Shown: piece by piece, positions 10,267 to 20,452 of the stretch | How the letters are laid out: each line of letters starts with the position of its first letter | Numbering within the stretch: position 1 is the first letter of the stretch | Position numbers and translations under genes: made by a program | NCBI GenBank assembly: GCA_024707145.1 | Contig: JANQAI010000013.1 | Location: 112,588-176,587, forward strand | Reading direction: 5' to 3' | DNA: 64,000 bases | Source: Magnetospirillum sp. | Lineage (GTDB): Bacteria > Pseudomonadota > Alphaproteobacteria > Rhodospirillales > Magnetospirillaceae | The notes under the pieces: generated by a model | What the model was told of the DNA's origin: nothing | The model's database searches: none | Seen by the model: the letters and a program-made list of their open reading frames with translations, nothing else

Positions 10267-11811
10267 TCAGCCCGCAAGCGCCGCCGGAGCGGTTTTTTGC
10301 CGCTTCACCAAAAGTTTGTTCAGGGCGTTTACATACGCCCTGGCCGAAGCCACCATGGTGTCGGTGTCGGCGCCCTGGCCGTTGACGGTCTTGCCGTCTT
10401 CCTCCAGCCGCACCGTCACCTCGGCCTGGGCGTCGGTGCCCTGGGTCACCGCGTGCACCTGATACAGCTGCAGCCGCGCCTCATGGGGAACCAGCGCCTT
10501 GATGGCGTTGAAGGTGGCATCCACCGGGCCGTCGCCGGTGGCCTTGACGATCCTGCTCTCGCCGTCGATCTCCAGCTCCAGTTCGGCCTTGGGCGGATTG
10601 TGCTTGGTGCCGCACAACACCTCCAGCGAACGGAAGCGGACGCGGTCGTTCTCGCGATAGACCGCCTCGTCGACGAGGGCCACGATATCTTCGTCAAATA
10701 TGTCCTTTTTGCGGTCCGCCAGATCCTTGAAGCGGACGAAGGCGTCCTCGACGGCGTTGTCGCCCAGCTCGTAGCCGAGCTGCTTCAGCTTGTCCTTGAA
10801 GGCGGCGCGGCCGGAATGCTTGCCCATTACCAGGCTCGACCGGTTCAGGCCCACCGATTCGGGGGTCATGATCTCGTAGGTCTGGGCGCATTTCAGCACG
10901 CCGTCCTGGTGGATGCCCGATTCGTGGGCGAAGGCGTTCTTGCCGACGATGGCCTTGTTGGGCTGGACCACGAAGCCGGTCACCGCCGACACCAGCCGTG
11001 AGGTCCGCGTGATGTGTTCGGTCTTGATGCCGGTCTGGTAGGGCAGCAGGTCGGGCCGGGTGCGGATCGCCATGACGATCTCTTCCATGGCGGCGTTGCC
11101 GGCGCGCTCGCCCAAGCCATTGACGGTGCATTCGATCTGACGGGCGCCGGCATTGACCGCGGCCAGCGAGTTGGCCACCGCCAGGCCCAGATCGTTGTGG
11201 CAATGAACGGACAGGATGGCCTTGTCGATGTTGGGCACCCGGTTCATCAGCATGGCGATCAGCGCCGCGTATTCCTCGGGGACCGCGTAGCCCACGGTGT
11301 CGGGGATGTTGATGGTCCGCGCCCCGGCGTCGATGGCCGCCTCGACGCAGCGGCACAGGAAATCGTGTTCGGTGCGCGAACCGTCCTCGGCCGACCATTC
11401 CACGTCTTCCACCAGGGTGCGGGCATAGGCCACGGAGTCGCGGACCTTCTCCAACACCTTCTCGGGCTCCATCTGCAGCTTGAACTTCATGTGCAGCGGG
11501 CTAGTGGACAGGAAGGTGTGAATGCGGTGGCGGGGCGCCAGCTTCACCGCCTCGGCGCAGCGCTCTATGTCGCCCTTGGTGGCGCGGGCCAGGCCGGCGA
11601 TGGTGGCGTTCCTGACCACGCGGGCCACCGCCTGCACCGCCTCGAAATCGCCGTTGGAAGCGATGGGGAAGCCGGCCTCGATGACGTCGACCCCCATTTC
11701 CTCCAGCGCCTGGGCGATCTTGACCTTCTCCTGAAGGTTCATGGAGGCGCCGGGCGATTGCTCGCCGTCGCGCAGCGTGGTGTCGAAGATGATGACCCGG
11801 TTCTTATCCAT
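10267..11811 (-). CDS. leuA: 2-isopropylmalate synthase
   Basis: LeuA condenses acetyl-CoA with 2-oxoisovalerate, the first step of leucine synthesis. The 514-residue protein shows FDTTLRDGEQSPGASM near the N-terminus, the metal-binding HCHNDLGLAVAN, the GLGERAGNAAMEE stretch, and a C-terminal leucine-sensing regulatory domain (about 390-510). The frame stays open 28 codons upstream to 11895, but MDKNRVIIFD at 11811 matches the family N-terminus. It uses the ilv pathway product made by genes at 15.4-18.8 kb, but is transcribed separately. Confidence 0.95.
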   Translation of the reverse strand: MDKNRVIIFDTTLRDGEQSPGASMNLQEKVKIAQALEEMGVDVIEAGFPIASNGDFEAVQAVARVVRNATIAGLARATKGDIERCAEAVKLAPRHRIHTFLSTSPLHMKFKLQMEPEKVLEKVRDSVAYARTLVEDVEWSAEDGSRTEHDFLCRCVEAAIDAGARTINIPDTVGYAVPEEYAALIAMLMNRVPNIDKAILSVHCHNDLGLAVANSLAAVNAGARQIECTVNGLGERAGNAAMEEIVMAIRTRPDLLPYQTGIKTEHITRTSRLVSAVTGFVVQPNKAIVGKNAFAHESGIHQDGVLKCAQTYEIMTPESVGLNRSSLVMGKHSGRAAFKDKLKQLGYELGDNAVEDAFVRFKDLADRKKDIFDEDIVALVDEAVYRENDRVRFRSLEVLCGTKHNPPKAELELEIDGESRIVKATGDGPVDATFNAIKALVPHEARLQLYQVHAVTQGTDAQAEVTVRLEEDGKTVNGQGADTDTMVASARAYVNALNKLLVKRQKTAPAALAG

Positions 11812-12367
11812 GTCTACGCCCAAGCTATGATCTGGCACTGCCTGCGGACAACGGCACCGCACCCGGCTCACGCCCGGGAGCGCCGACAGTCGCATGACCG
11901 GAACACGAGGAGCGCGGCAAGGCGGGGAAGAGCGAGAAGAAGGCCCCGAGGACGGCGCCGCCTCGGCACCTCGTCCTCGCGTCGCTCCGATCCCTTTCGA
12001 TCATTGTCCGCCTGGCTTTGTGGTTGGAACGGCCATCGAAGTCAAGAGCAGTCCCACCGCCGCATTAGGAAGTCCGAGTTGCACAGGCTTGTCAACTGGA
12101 TCGTATGCGTTATGGGTGCTGCCGGGGCCCTTTCTACCTCAAACGGGAGAGCCGCGCCTGTACGAAAAAGGGGATAGGAATGGGACCTTTGCCGGTGCGC
12201 GGCGGAGCCCGCGCGGAAATCCGGCCGGAATCTATCGGATCAATTTGCGGATGATATTAAAATCGATTTAGTCGATCAGTATATCCAATATAACCTATTT
12301 ACTAGAACGTCGGCATCGGTACTACCGTAGGTGCGCATTCACCACCCACGCAATGGAGTTGACCACC
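11812..12367. other. 556-bp region between divergent leuA and the catalase gene
   Basis: I see no convincing gene here. On the minus strand a TTGACA (12090-12095) with a loose TCCTAA about 19 bases downstream could serve leuA; no clear leucine-rich leader peptide or attenuator was found. The last 120 bases before the catalase turn AT-rich. TATAAC at 12289-12294 is a possible -10 for that gene, and the small palindrome ATCGA-TTTAG-TCGAT lies just upstream at 12262-12276. An OxyR-type site would fit the gene but I could not match its consensus. Confidence 0.4.
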
Positions 12368-13819
12368 ATGACCAAGCCCCCCCGGTTAACCACCTCGGCC
12401 GGCGCCCCCGTCATCGACAACCAGAATTCCCTGTCGGCGGGACCGCGCGGGCCGCTGCTGCTGCAGGACTACCAACTGGTGGAAAAGTTGGCGCACCAGA
12501 ACCGCGAGCGCATTCCCGAGCGCGTGGTGCATGCCAAGGGCTGGGGAGCGCACGGAACCCTCACCGTCACCCGCGACATCACCCGCTTCAGCCGCGCCTC
12601 GGTGTTCGCCCAGGTGGGCAAGAAGACGCCGGTCCTGGCCCGCTTCTCGACCGTCGCCGGCGAACTGGGGGCGGCCGACGCCGAACGCGACGTGCGCGGC
12701 TTCGCGCTCAAGTTCTATACGGACGAGGGCAACTGGGACATGGTCGGCAACAACACGCCGGTATTCTTCGTCCGCGACCCGCTGAAATTCCCCGACTTCA
12801 TCCATACCCAGAAGCGCCACCCCAAGACCAACCTGCGTTCGCCCACCGCCATGTGGGACTTCTGGTCGCTGTCGCCGGAAAGCCTGCACCAGGTCACCAT
12901 CCTGTTCTCGGACCGCGGCCTGCCGCAGACGGTGCGGCACATGAACGGCTATGGGGCGCACACCTATTCGTTCATCAACGCCGCCGGCGAGCGCTTCTGG
13001 GTCAAGTTCCACTTCAAGACCTTTCAGGGCCACAAGCACTGGACCAACGCGGAAGCCGCCGAGGTGATCGGGCGGACCCGCGAAAGCACCCAGGAGGACC
13101 TGTTCGGCGCCATCGAGGCCGGCGACTTCCCGCGCTGGAAGTTCTGCGTCCAGGTCATGCCCGAGGCCGACGCCGACAAGACGCCCTACAATCCGTTCGA
13201 CCTGACCAAGGTGTGGCCGCACGGCGACTACCCGCTGATCGAGGTCGGCGTGCTGGAACTGAACCGCAATCCCGACAACTACTTCGCCGAGATCGAGCAG
13301 GCGGCGTTCTCGCCGTCGAACATTGTGCCCGGCATCGGCTTTTCGCCCGACAAGATGCTGCAGGCCCGCATCTTCTCCTACGCCGACGCCCATCGTTACC
13401 GTTTGGGCACCCATTACGAGGCGCTGCCGGTGAACGCGCCGAAATGCCCGTTCCACCACTACCACAAGGACGGGGCCATGCGGTTCTTCGCCAACAACCC
13501 CAATCCGGACGCCTATTACGAGCCCAATTCGTTCGGCGGTCCGGTGCAGGCGCCGGAATTCCGCGAACCGCCCCTGAAGATCAGCGGCGACGCCGACCAC
13601 TACGACCATCGCGCCGGCAACGACGACTACTGCCAGGCCGGCGCCCTGTTCCGGCTGATGGACGCGGCCCAGCAGTCGCGGCTGTTCCAGAATCTGGCGG
13701 CGGCCATGGCCGGCGTGCCGCGGGCGATCGTCGACCGCCAGTTGGCCCACTTCGACAAGGCCGACCCGGCATATGGCGCCGGCGTCCGCGAAGCCCTGCG
13801 CCTTCGAGCCGAGGCGTAA
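12368..13819 (+). CDS. katA: Monofunctional heme catalase
   Basis: This enzyme breaks down hydrogen peroxide to water and oxygen. The roughly 483-residue length and sequence fit small-subunit clade 3 catalases. The catalytic His lies in GWGAHGTL, the Asn in NNTPVFF, and the heme-ligand Tyr in [15 protein letters not shown] 12368 is preferred because GGAG (12355-12358) lies 9 bases before it; the in-frame ATG at 12353 has no ribosome site. No signal peptide is visible, so it is cytoplasmic. The symbol is by family similarity. Confidence 0.93.
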   Translation: MTKPPRLTTSAGAPVIDNQNSLSAGPRGPLLLQDYQLVEKLAHQNRERIPERVVHAKGWGAHGTLTVTRDITRFSRASVFAQVGKKTPVLARFSTVAGELGAADAERDVRGFALKFYTDEGNWDMVGNNTPVFFVRDPLKFPDFIHTQKRHPKTNLRSPTAMWDFWSLSPESLHQVTILFSDRGLPQTVRHMNGYGAHTYSFINAAGERFWVKFHFKTFQGHKHWTNAEAAEVIGRTRESTQEDLFGAIEAGDFPRWKFCVQVMPEADADKTPYNPFDLTKVWPHGDYPLIEVGVLELNRNPDNYFAEIEQAAFSPSNIVPGIGFSPDKMLQARIFSYADAHRYRLGTHYEALPVNAPKCPFHHYHKDGAMRFFANNPNPDAYYEPNSFGGPVQAPEFREPPLKISGDADHYDHRAGNDDYCQAGALFRLMDAAQQSRLFQNLAAAMAGVPRAIVDRQLAHFDKADPAYGAGVREALRLRAEA

Positions 13820-13824
13820 GCGGC

Positions 13825-13852
13825 ATGGGCGGGGCCGCGCGGCCCCGCCCAT
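13825..13852. terminator. Perfect 28-bp palindrome between convergent genes
   Basis: A 12-bp stem beginning ATGGGCGGGGCC surrounds a GCGC loop and lies six bases after the catalase stop, facing the convergent histidine kinase. It lacks a clean T run, but its symmetry and place suggest a bidirectional transcription end. Confidence 0.6.
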
Positions 13853-13871
13853 CCGCGGAATCCCTTTTCCG

Positions 13872-15212
13872 TCAGGCCGCCGGCAGGCTCAGCGTCACCT
13901 CGGCGCCGCCTCCGGCGGCGTTGACCAGTTCCACGCGCCCGCCATGGCGCTGGGCGATGGTCTTGACCATGTACAGGCCCAGGCCGGTGCCGGCATGGGC
14001 CCGGGCGTTGTCGGCGCGGAAGAAGCGCTGCCCCAGCAGCGCCAGCTGTTCCTCGGGGAAGCCGATGCCGTGGTCGCGGACACGCAGCAGCGCTTCGCCC
14101 CCGACCGTCTCCAGCAGCGCCAGCACCGGCGAGTGCGGCGGCGAGTATTTCAGGGCGTTGTCCAGCAGGTTGGTGACGGCGGTGAACAGCAATTCGCGGT
14201 CGCCGACGACCTGGATCGGCGCCGGGGGAAAGGTGGCGCGCAGGCGGCCCTCGCCCCATTTGCCGCCCAGCAGGTCCGCCGCCTCGGCGATGACGGCGGC
14301 CAGGTCCAGGATCTCCGGCCTGGGCTGCTCCATGCCCGCCCGCTCCGCCATCAGCAGGTTTTCGGCCAGACGCTCCACCCGCTTCACCGTGTCGCGCATG
14401 GCGGCAAGCTGCCGCTCGGCCTCGGGTGGGGCGGGGTCGAGCAGGGTGCGCACGCTTTCGGCGGAACGGGCAATGACGGCCAGCGGCGTCTGCAGCTCAT
14501 GCCCCAGCATGTGCAGGAACTGGCGCAGTTCCGACTTCACCCGCCGCTCGGTGGCGAGGGCGGCGCCCTGCCGCTGGAGATCGCTGGCGAGCCGGCCGCC
14601 GACCATCAGCAGGATCGCGAAGAACATCAGCACGGTGACGAGCGTCATTTCCAGGAACGCCCAGCCCAGCAGGGCGGGGGACCAGACGAACTGGGAGTCG
14701 GGGTGCAGCAGCGAGATGGCCATGCGCGCCACCAGCAGCACGATGTGCAGGGCGAGGACGGTGACGATCACCCATTCCGGCACCCCCAGGTCGCCCCGCC
14801 GCCTCAGCATCAGGGCCAGCAGACGGCCGAAGATGAAGACGGTCAGCACGGTGATGGCCGCCACGCGCAGGGGCAGGTCGGCGGGGGCCGCCCACAGCAT
14901 GGCCGCCCACAGCGCGGCGGTGAGGACTTCCAGCCCGGCCAGCAGGCTCCAGGCGGGCCGCCGTCCCATGAACACCAGGATGCCCTCGGCCAGGGTGAAC
15001 TGGGCGGCGACGATCAGCATGTTGTGAACGGTGATGCCCGCCGGGCTGCGGTCGATCACGGTGGCGAAGCTCACGCACAGCAATAGGTTGCTGGCGGCCA
15101 GGATGCCCAGGCCGCGCAGGCCCTTGTGCAGCTTCCACAGCAGCAGGGCGACGAAGCCGCTGACTGCGCTTGTGGAGATCAGGAATATCAGCGCCGTCTT
15201 GGGGTCGGCCAT
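13872..15212 (-). CDS. Membrane sensor histidine kinase
   Basis: The N-terminal half of this 446-residue protein is very hydrophobic, with about seven membrane segments before residue 215, so the sensor is probably embedded in the membrane. The kinase core follows: H-box FLHMLGHELQTPLAVI, N-box LLDNALKYSPP, G1 DHGIGFPEE and G2 GTGLGLYMV. No receiver domain is fused and no response regulator lies next to it, so its partner is unknown. It converges on the catalase gene but has no visible functional tie to it. Confidence 0.88.
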   Translation of the reverse strand: MADPKTALIFLISTSAVSGFVALLLWKLHKGLRGLGILAASNLLLCVSFATVIDRSPAGITVHNMLIVAAQFTLAEGILVFMGRRPAWSLLAGLEVLTAALWAAMLWAAPADLPLRVAAITVLTVFIFGRLLALMLRRRGDLGVPEWVIVTVLALHIVLLVARMAISLLHPDSQFVWSPALLGWAFLEMTLVTVLMFFAILLMVGGRLASDLQRQGAALATERRVKSELRQFLHMLGHELQTPLAVIARSAESVRTLLDPAPPEAERQLAAMRDTVKRVERLAENLLMAERAGMEQPRPEILDLAAVIAEAADLLGGKWGEGRLRATFPPAPIQVVGDRELLFTAVTNLLDNALKYSPPHSPVLALLETVGGEALLRVRDHGIGFPEEQLALLGQRFFRADNARAHAGTGLGLYMVKTIAQRHGGRVELVNAAGGGAEVTLSLPAA

Positions 15213-15294
15213 CGTCCGTCGTATCTGGGGAAACCGGGGGCCGGGAAACTATAATGGCCCCGCTCCGCATGGTCGAGGCCTGCGCATGGCCGCC

Positions 15295-15329
15295 AAAAAA
15301 ACAAGCCCCGCCGGTGAGGGCGGGGCTTG
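15295..15329 (-). terminator. Rho-independent terminator of ilvC
   Basis: On the minus strand a perfect 11-bp stem (CAAGCCCCGCC and its complement) with a six-base loop is followed by seven T residues. It lies 27 bases after the ilvC stop and closes the ilv cluster. Confidence 0.9.
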
Positions 15330-15355
15330 CCGGAAGAACGGTGCTGGGAGAGGCC

Positions 15356-16411
<1,056 letters not shown>

Positions 16412-16420
16412 CTAACCTAG

Positions 16421-16500
16421 TCCGTCACCCCCGCGCAAGCGGGGTCCATGGGGGCCGCCATCGCGGATCGTGGATGCCCGCTTTCGCGAGCATGACGAGA
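16421..16500. repeat. Intergenic inverted repeat between ilvC and ilvH
   Basis: GTCACCCCCGCGCAAGCGGGG followed by TCCATGG and later GGATGCCCGCTTTCGCGAGCATGACGA gives two hairpins of a pattern related to the repeats at 37954 and 45721 (CGTCAYC ... GTCCATGGATG ... GCATGACG). It lies within the ilv cluster. Confidence 0.55.
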
Positions 16501-16521
16501 TGAGTGTGTTACTGCTGCCTT

Positions 16522-17037
16522 CTAAAGCGGATTGGCGCCGCGTGCAATGGCGACGACGCCGGTGCGCGACACGTCCACCAAGCCCAGGGGCTCCATCAGC
16601 TTGATGAAGGCGTCTACCTTGTCGGTGGCGCCCACCACCTCGAACACGAAGGATTCGTTGGTGGCGTCGATCACGTTGGCGCGGAAGATGTCGGCGATGC
16701 GCAGGGATTCCACCCGCTTCTCGCCGGTTCCGGCCACCTTGACCAGGGCCAGTTCGCGGCTGACATGGGCGCCTTCGATGGTCAGGTCGCTGACCTTGTG
16801 AACCGGCACCAGGCGGCGCAGCTGGTTCTTGATCTGCTCGACGATCATCTTGGTGCCGGTGGTGACGATGGTGATGCGCGAGAGCTGCTCGCGGTTGTCC
16901 ACCTCGGCCACGGTCAGGCTTTCGATGTTGTAGCCCCGGCCCGAGAACAGGCCGATGACGCGGGCCAGCACGCCGGCTTCGTTGTCCACCAGGACGGCGA
17001 TGGTGTGGCGTTCGATGGCTTCGACCATGTGAGTCAC
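16522..17037 (-). CDS. ilvH: Acetolactate synthase small (regulatory) subunit
   Basis: This 171-residue protein has an N-terminal ACT domain (HTIAVLVDNEAGVLARVIGL) that binds valine for feedback inhibition, and the usual C-terminal domain. It activates and regulates the large subunit encoded 16 bases upstream, so the two are made together. Length matches IlvH rather than the shorter IlvN of enteric bacteria. Confidence 0.95.
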   Translation of the reverse strand: MTHMVEAIERHTIAVLVDNEAGVLARVIGLFSGRGYNIESLTVAEVDNREQLSRITIVTTGTKMIVEQIKNQLRRLVPVHKVSDLTIEGAHVSRELALVKVAGTGEKRVESLRIADIFRANVIDATNESFVFEVVGATDKVDAFIKLMEPLGLVDVSRTGVVAIARGANPL

Positions 17038-17053
17038 TTTCTTTCCCCCGATC

Positions 17054-18820
17054 TCAAACCAGAACCATGCCGTCTTGCTCGGAGCCGGGCTTGTCCAGCG
17101 AGCGGTCCTCCGGCCCCAGCACCATTTCGTTATGGGCCATGCCGGGCATGATCATGGGGAAGCAGTTCTCCGAGGCGTCGGTGCGGACGTCGACGATGAC
17201 CGGGCGGTCCACCGCCAGCATCTCCTTGATGACGCCGTCCACCTCGCCGGGCGTTTCGGCGCGCAGGCCGACGGCGCCGAAGGCGTCGGCCAGCTTCACG
17301 AAGTCCGGATGGGTGTGCATGTGGGACTCGGAGTAGCGGCCGCCGTGGATCAGCTCCTGCCACTGGCGCACCATGCCCATGTACTGGTTGTTCAGGATGA
17401 ACACCTTCACCGGCAGGCGGTGCTGGCACAGGGTGGCCATCTCCTGGATGTTCATCTGGATCGAGGATCTGCCGGCCACGTCGATGACCAGGGCGTCCGG
17501 GTGCGCCGTCTGCACGCCCATGGCCGCCGGCAGGCCGTAGCCCATGGTGCCCAGGCCGCCCGAGGTCATCCAGTGGTTGGGCTGCTCGAACTTGAAGTGC
17601 TGGGCCGCCCACATCTGGTGTTGGCCCACCTCGGTGCAGATGTACGGATTGCGGTGCTTGGTCAGCTCGTACAGGCGCTGCAGCGCGTATTGCGGCTTGA
17701 TGATCTTGTTCGAGTTCTCGTAGTGCAGGCAGTTGCGCGACCGCCAGCCCTCGATCTCGGACCACCACGCCTTCAACGCCTTGTCGTCGACGCGGGCCTG
17801 CTTGGCCTTCCACACCTTGATCAGGTCTTCCAGGATATGGGCGGCGTCGCCCACCACCGACAGGTCCACCAGCACGTTCTTGTTGATGGAGCTGGGGTCG
17901 ATGTCGATGTGGATCTTCTTGGAATGGGGCGAGAAGGCGTTGACCCGGCCGGTGACGCGGTCGTCGAAGCGGGCGCCGATGTTGATCATCAGGTCGCAGC
18001 CGTGCATGGCCAGATTGGCCTCGTAGGTGCCGTGCATGCCCAGCATGCCCAGGCTCAGCGGGTCCGAGCCGGGGAAGGCGCCCAGGCCCATCAGGGTCTG
18101 GGTGCAGGGGAAGCCGGTCATGCGCACGAACTGGGTCAGCAGCTGACAGGCCGCCGGGCCGGAATTGATGACGCCGCCGCCCACATAGACGATGGGGCGC
18201 CGGGCCTTGGCGATCATCTCGACCGCGTGCTCGATGGCCTTCAGGTCGCCCTTGACCTGCGGCTTGTACTTGGACTTCACCCGCGACGGGCCCTGGTACT
18301 CGCCCTTGCTCTGGACCACGTCCTTGGGCAGGTCCACCAGCACCGGGCCGGGGCGGCCGGAACGGGCCACGTGGAAGGCCTCGTGGATGGTCTTGGCCAG
18401 GTTGTTCACGTCCTTGACCAGGTAGTTGTGCTTGGTGCACGGCCGGGTGATGCCGGTGATGTCGGCTTCCTGGAAGGCGTCGTTGCCGATCAGGCTGGTG
18501 GGCACCTGGCCGGTGATGCACACCAGCGGGATGGAATCCATCAGCGCGTCGGTCAGGCCGGTGATGGTGTTGGTGGCGCCGGGACCCGAGGTCACCAGGA
18601 CGCAGCCGACCTTGCCGGTGGAGCGGGCATAGCCCTCGGCGGCATGGACGGCGGCCTGCTCGTGGCGGACCAGGATGTGGCGCAGGCGGTTTTGCTTGAA
18701 CAGCTCGTCATAGATGGGCAGTACCGCGCCGCCCGGATACCCGAAAATTACCTCGACGCCCTGGTCGACCAGGGCCTTCAAGAGGATTTCCGCTCCGTTC
18801 AACGTGTCCTGCTGTGCCAT
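17054..18820 (-). CDS. ilvB: Acetolactate synthase large subunit (key Asp missing as read)
   Basis: This 588-residue thiamine-diphosphate enzyme makes acetolactate and acetohydroxybutyrate. The catalytic Glu lies in RHEQAAVHAAEGYA, and FGYPGGAVLPIYDEL marks the N-terminus. The Mg/ThDP motif, normally GDASIQMN in close relatives, reads AGRSSIQMN here, so the metal-binding Asp is absent. The DNA GGCAGATCC looks like GGCGATGCC with one base gained and one lost, so an error or a compensated double indel is likely. It begins the ilvB-ilvH unit. Confidence 0.95.
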   Translation of the reverse strand: MAQQDTLNGAEILLKALVDQGVEVIFGYPGGAVLPIYDELFKQNRLRHILVRHEQAAVHAAEGYARSTGKVGCVLVTSGPGATNTITGLTDALMDSIPLVCITGQVPTSLIGNDAFQEADITGITRPCTKHNYLVKDVNNLAKTIHEAFHVARSGRPGPVLVDLPKDVVQSKGEYQGPSRVKSKYKPQVKGDLKAIEHAVEMIAKARRPIVYVGGGVINSGPAACQLLTQFVRMTGFPCTQTLMGLGAFPGSDPLSLGMLGMHGTYEANLAMHGCDLMINIGARFDDRVTGRVNAFSPHSKKIHIDIDPSSINKNVLVDLSVVGDAAHILEDLIKVWKAKQARVDDKALKAWWSEIEGWRSRNCLHYENSNKIIKPQYALQRLYELTKHRNPYICTEVGQHQMWAAQHFKFEQPNHWMTSGGLGTMGYGLPAAMGVQTAHPDALVIDVAGRSSIQMNIQEMATLCQHRLPVKVFILNNQYMGMVRQWQELIHGGRYSESHMHTHPDFVKLADAFGAVGLRAETPGEVDGVIKEMLAVDRPVIVDVRTDASENCFPMIMPGMAHNEMVLGPEDRSLDKPGSEQDGMVLV

Positions 18821-18935
18821 CTACGCACCCTTTCCTATTGCTGTCGGACCACCCCCTCGCCCTTTGCGGAGGGCCTTGGCGGGCGCGCAAGCATGCGCGC
18901 GGGCCGGGATGGCGCGAGCGGCACAAACTAGCCCC

Positions 18936-19897
18936 TCAAATGTCCCCGGTCAATAGAAACTGGCGAATAATCGCAAAGATTCCAGGGGAAAGGCTTTCCG
19001 AAAATTGCGTAAATAGCACTTCCGGTTTTTCGAGTTGATGGCGGAACCAGGTCAGCTGGCGCTTGGCGTAGTTGCGGGTGGCCTGGGCGGCGCGGGCGAT
19101 GGTGGTTTCGCGGTCCATGGTGCCGGCCAGGAAGGCGGCGATCTCGGGCACCCCCAACGCCTTCATGGCCGGCAGGGCGGGGTCCAGCCGCAGCTCCAGC
19201 AGGGCACGCACCTCGTCGACGGCGCCCTGATCCATCATCAGCCGGAAGCGCAGGTCGCAATTAGCGTACAGCGCCTCGCGCGGGGGGCCAGGGAGAAGGT
19301 GAGGAAGCGCGCCGGCACCGCCCCCTGCCACGGTTCGGCCTGCCATTCGGCCAGGGAACGGCCGGTGGCCTCCAGCACTTCCCAGGCGCGGGACAGGCGC
19401 TGGCTGTTGGCCGGGTCGAGGCGCGCCGCCATCACCGGGTCGCGCGCCGCCAGTTCGGCATGGAAGACGGCGTTGCCCAGCCGTTCCAACCGAGCCCGAG
19501 CCTCGGCGCGGATGGGGTCGGGAATGTCGGGGATGGGTGAGATGCCGTGCATCAGCGTGCGCAGGTACAGCCCGGTGCCGCCCACCACCACCGGCAGCTT
19601 GCCCGCCGCCCAGGCCTGGTCCATGGCCTCGGCGGCCAAGTCCTTCCACAGGGCGGCCGAACAGGCGGTGGCCGGCGGCAGCACGCCGTAGACCCGATGT
19701 GGCGCCACGGCCTCGTCCTCGGCCGAGGGCCGTGCCGTGACCACCCGCAGCACGTCGTAAACTTGCATGGAATCGGCGTTGATCACCACGCCGTCGAACT
19801 GGCGGGCGATGGCAAGGGCCATGCCGGACTTGCCCGACGCGGTCGGGCCGGCGATGACGATGGCGGGGAGAGGGGATGATTTTTGATTCACCACCAA
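18936..19897 (-). CDS. miaA: tRNA dimethylallyltransferase, frameshifted
   Basis: MiaA adds the isopentenyl group to A37 of tRNAs that read UNN codons. The N-terminal part has the P-loop GPTASGKS, the DSMQVY motif and GGTGLYLR. After TFSLAP the frame breaks at 19282-19287 in a run of six C residues on the coding strand; a seventh would restore [11 protein letters not shown] and the C-terminal half. No ATG lies before the P-loop: TTG 19897 or GTG 19894/19891 must start it, and those bases belong to the short repeat flanking the next gene. Confidence 0.88.
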
Positions 19898-19907
19898 GGC
19901 ACCAAGA
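19892..19907. repeat. Two copies of CACCAAGR beside the GxxExxY gene
   Basis: CACCAAGG and CACCAAGA stand in tandem just after the GxxExxY stop codon (18 bases away) and overlap the miaA start. Together with the preceding ATTCAC they are an inverted copy of the three-unit array at 20311-20334. Confidence 0.65.
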
Positions 19908-19924
19908 GAGCGGGAGGGTTGCGG

Positions 19925-20311
19925 CTAGAGCACCAATCGGCGAATGCCGTCTTTGATGAGCGGCACATTGAAGTTCATACGGAAGCCGAGGCGCTTCCCC
20001 GTGAGCTTCATGTACGTCAGAAGCGGGGCTCGGAATACGGGAAGCTCGCGCTCAACGGCTTTGACCTCGACAATAAGCGCATCCTCGACCAGCAAATCCA
20101 GGCGAAGATCCGCGTCAAGGCGAACGCCGTCATAAACGATGGGAACTGGTACCTGTCGGGCGACTTTATGGCCCCGTTTCCCGATTTCATAGGCAAGGCA
20201 GTGCTCATATACGGATTCGAGCGGGCCGGGCCCCAACTCGCGGTGCACCTTTAAGGCGGCATCGACGACCAACTGCGCAAGGGGATCAAGGTGCTTTGGC
20301 TCGCTGGGCAT
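19925..20311 (-). CDS. GxxExxY family protein (PD-(D/E)XK-like fold)
   Basis: This 128-residue protein carries the family signature GPLESVY near residues 29-35 and the nuclease-like core [18 protein letters not shown] (about 69-87). The family is widespread and patchy; its function is not established, and a nuclease role is only suggested by the fold. The gene sits between miaA and serB and is flanked by inverted short repeats; the upstream repeat supplies the AAGG before its ATG. That arrangement suggests it arrived as a small unit. Confidence 0.85.
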   Translation of the reverse strand: MPSEPKHLDPLAQLVVDAALKVHRELGPGPLESVYEHCLAYEIGKRGHKVARQVPVPIVYDGVRLDADLRLDLLVEDALIVEVKAVERELPVFRAPLLTYMKLTGKRLGFRMNFNVPLIKDGIRRLVL

Positions 20312-20334
20312 CTTGGTGCCTTGGTGTCTTGGTG
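20311..20334. repeat. Three tandem 8-mers at the GxxExxY start
   Basis: TCTTGGTG, CCTTGGTG and TCTTGGTG run head to tail, followed by GTGATT. On the gene's strand they read CACCAAGR, and the last unit runs directly into the ATG, giving AAGG seven bases before the start codon. Confidence 0.7.
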
Positions 20335-20452
20335 GTGATTCCTCATTTCCTAGCAGACCTCCGGGCGGCAGACGAGCGCTTCCCCTTGCAAGCGGGGCCA
20401 AGGCACCGTAAAGAGGCGCGGTTCGCCCCTCTCTTGATGAAGAGCGCCTGTC

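Noticed and set aside
11821..12060. Leucine attenuator or leader peptide before leuA
   Set aside because: No run of leucine codons followed by alternative hairpins and a T run could be found on the minus strand.
12331..15027. 898-codon plus-strand frame over the catalase and the histidine kinase
   Set aside because: It overlaps two well-supported genes in other frames and has Arg/Ser-rich sequence typical of out-of-frame GC-rich DNA.
17075..18931. 618-codon plus-strand frame opposite ilvB
   Set aside because: It mirrors ilvB, is His/Val/Gly-rich without motifs, and has no separate ribosome site. It is a shadow of the real gene.
19883..20254. Plus-strand 123-codon frame opposite the GxxExxY gene
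   Set aside because: The minus-strand frame carries the full family signature; this one has none.
20311..20334. CRISPR-like array of short repeats
   Set aside because: Units are only 8 bases, directly tandem and without spacers; no cas genes are in the window.
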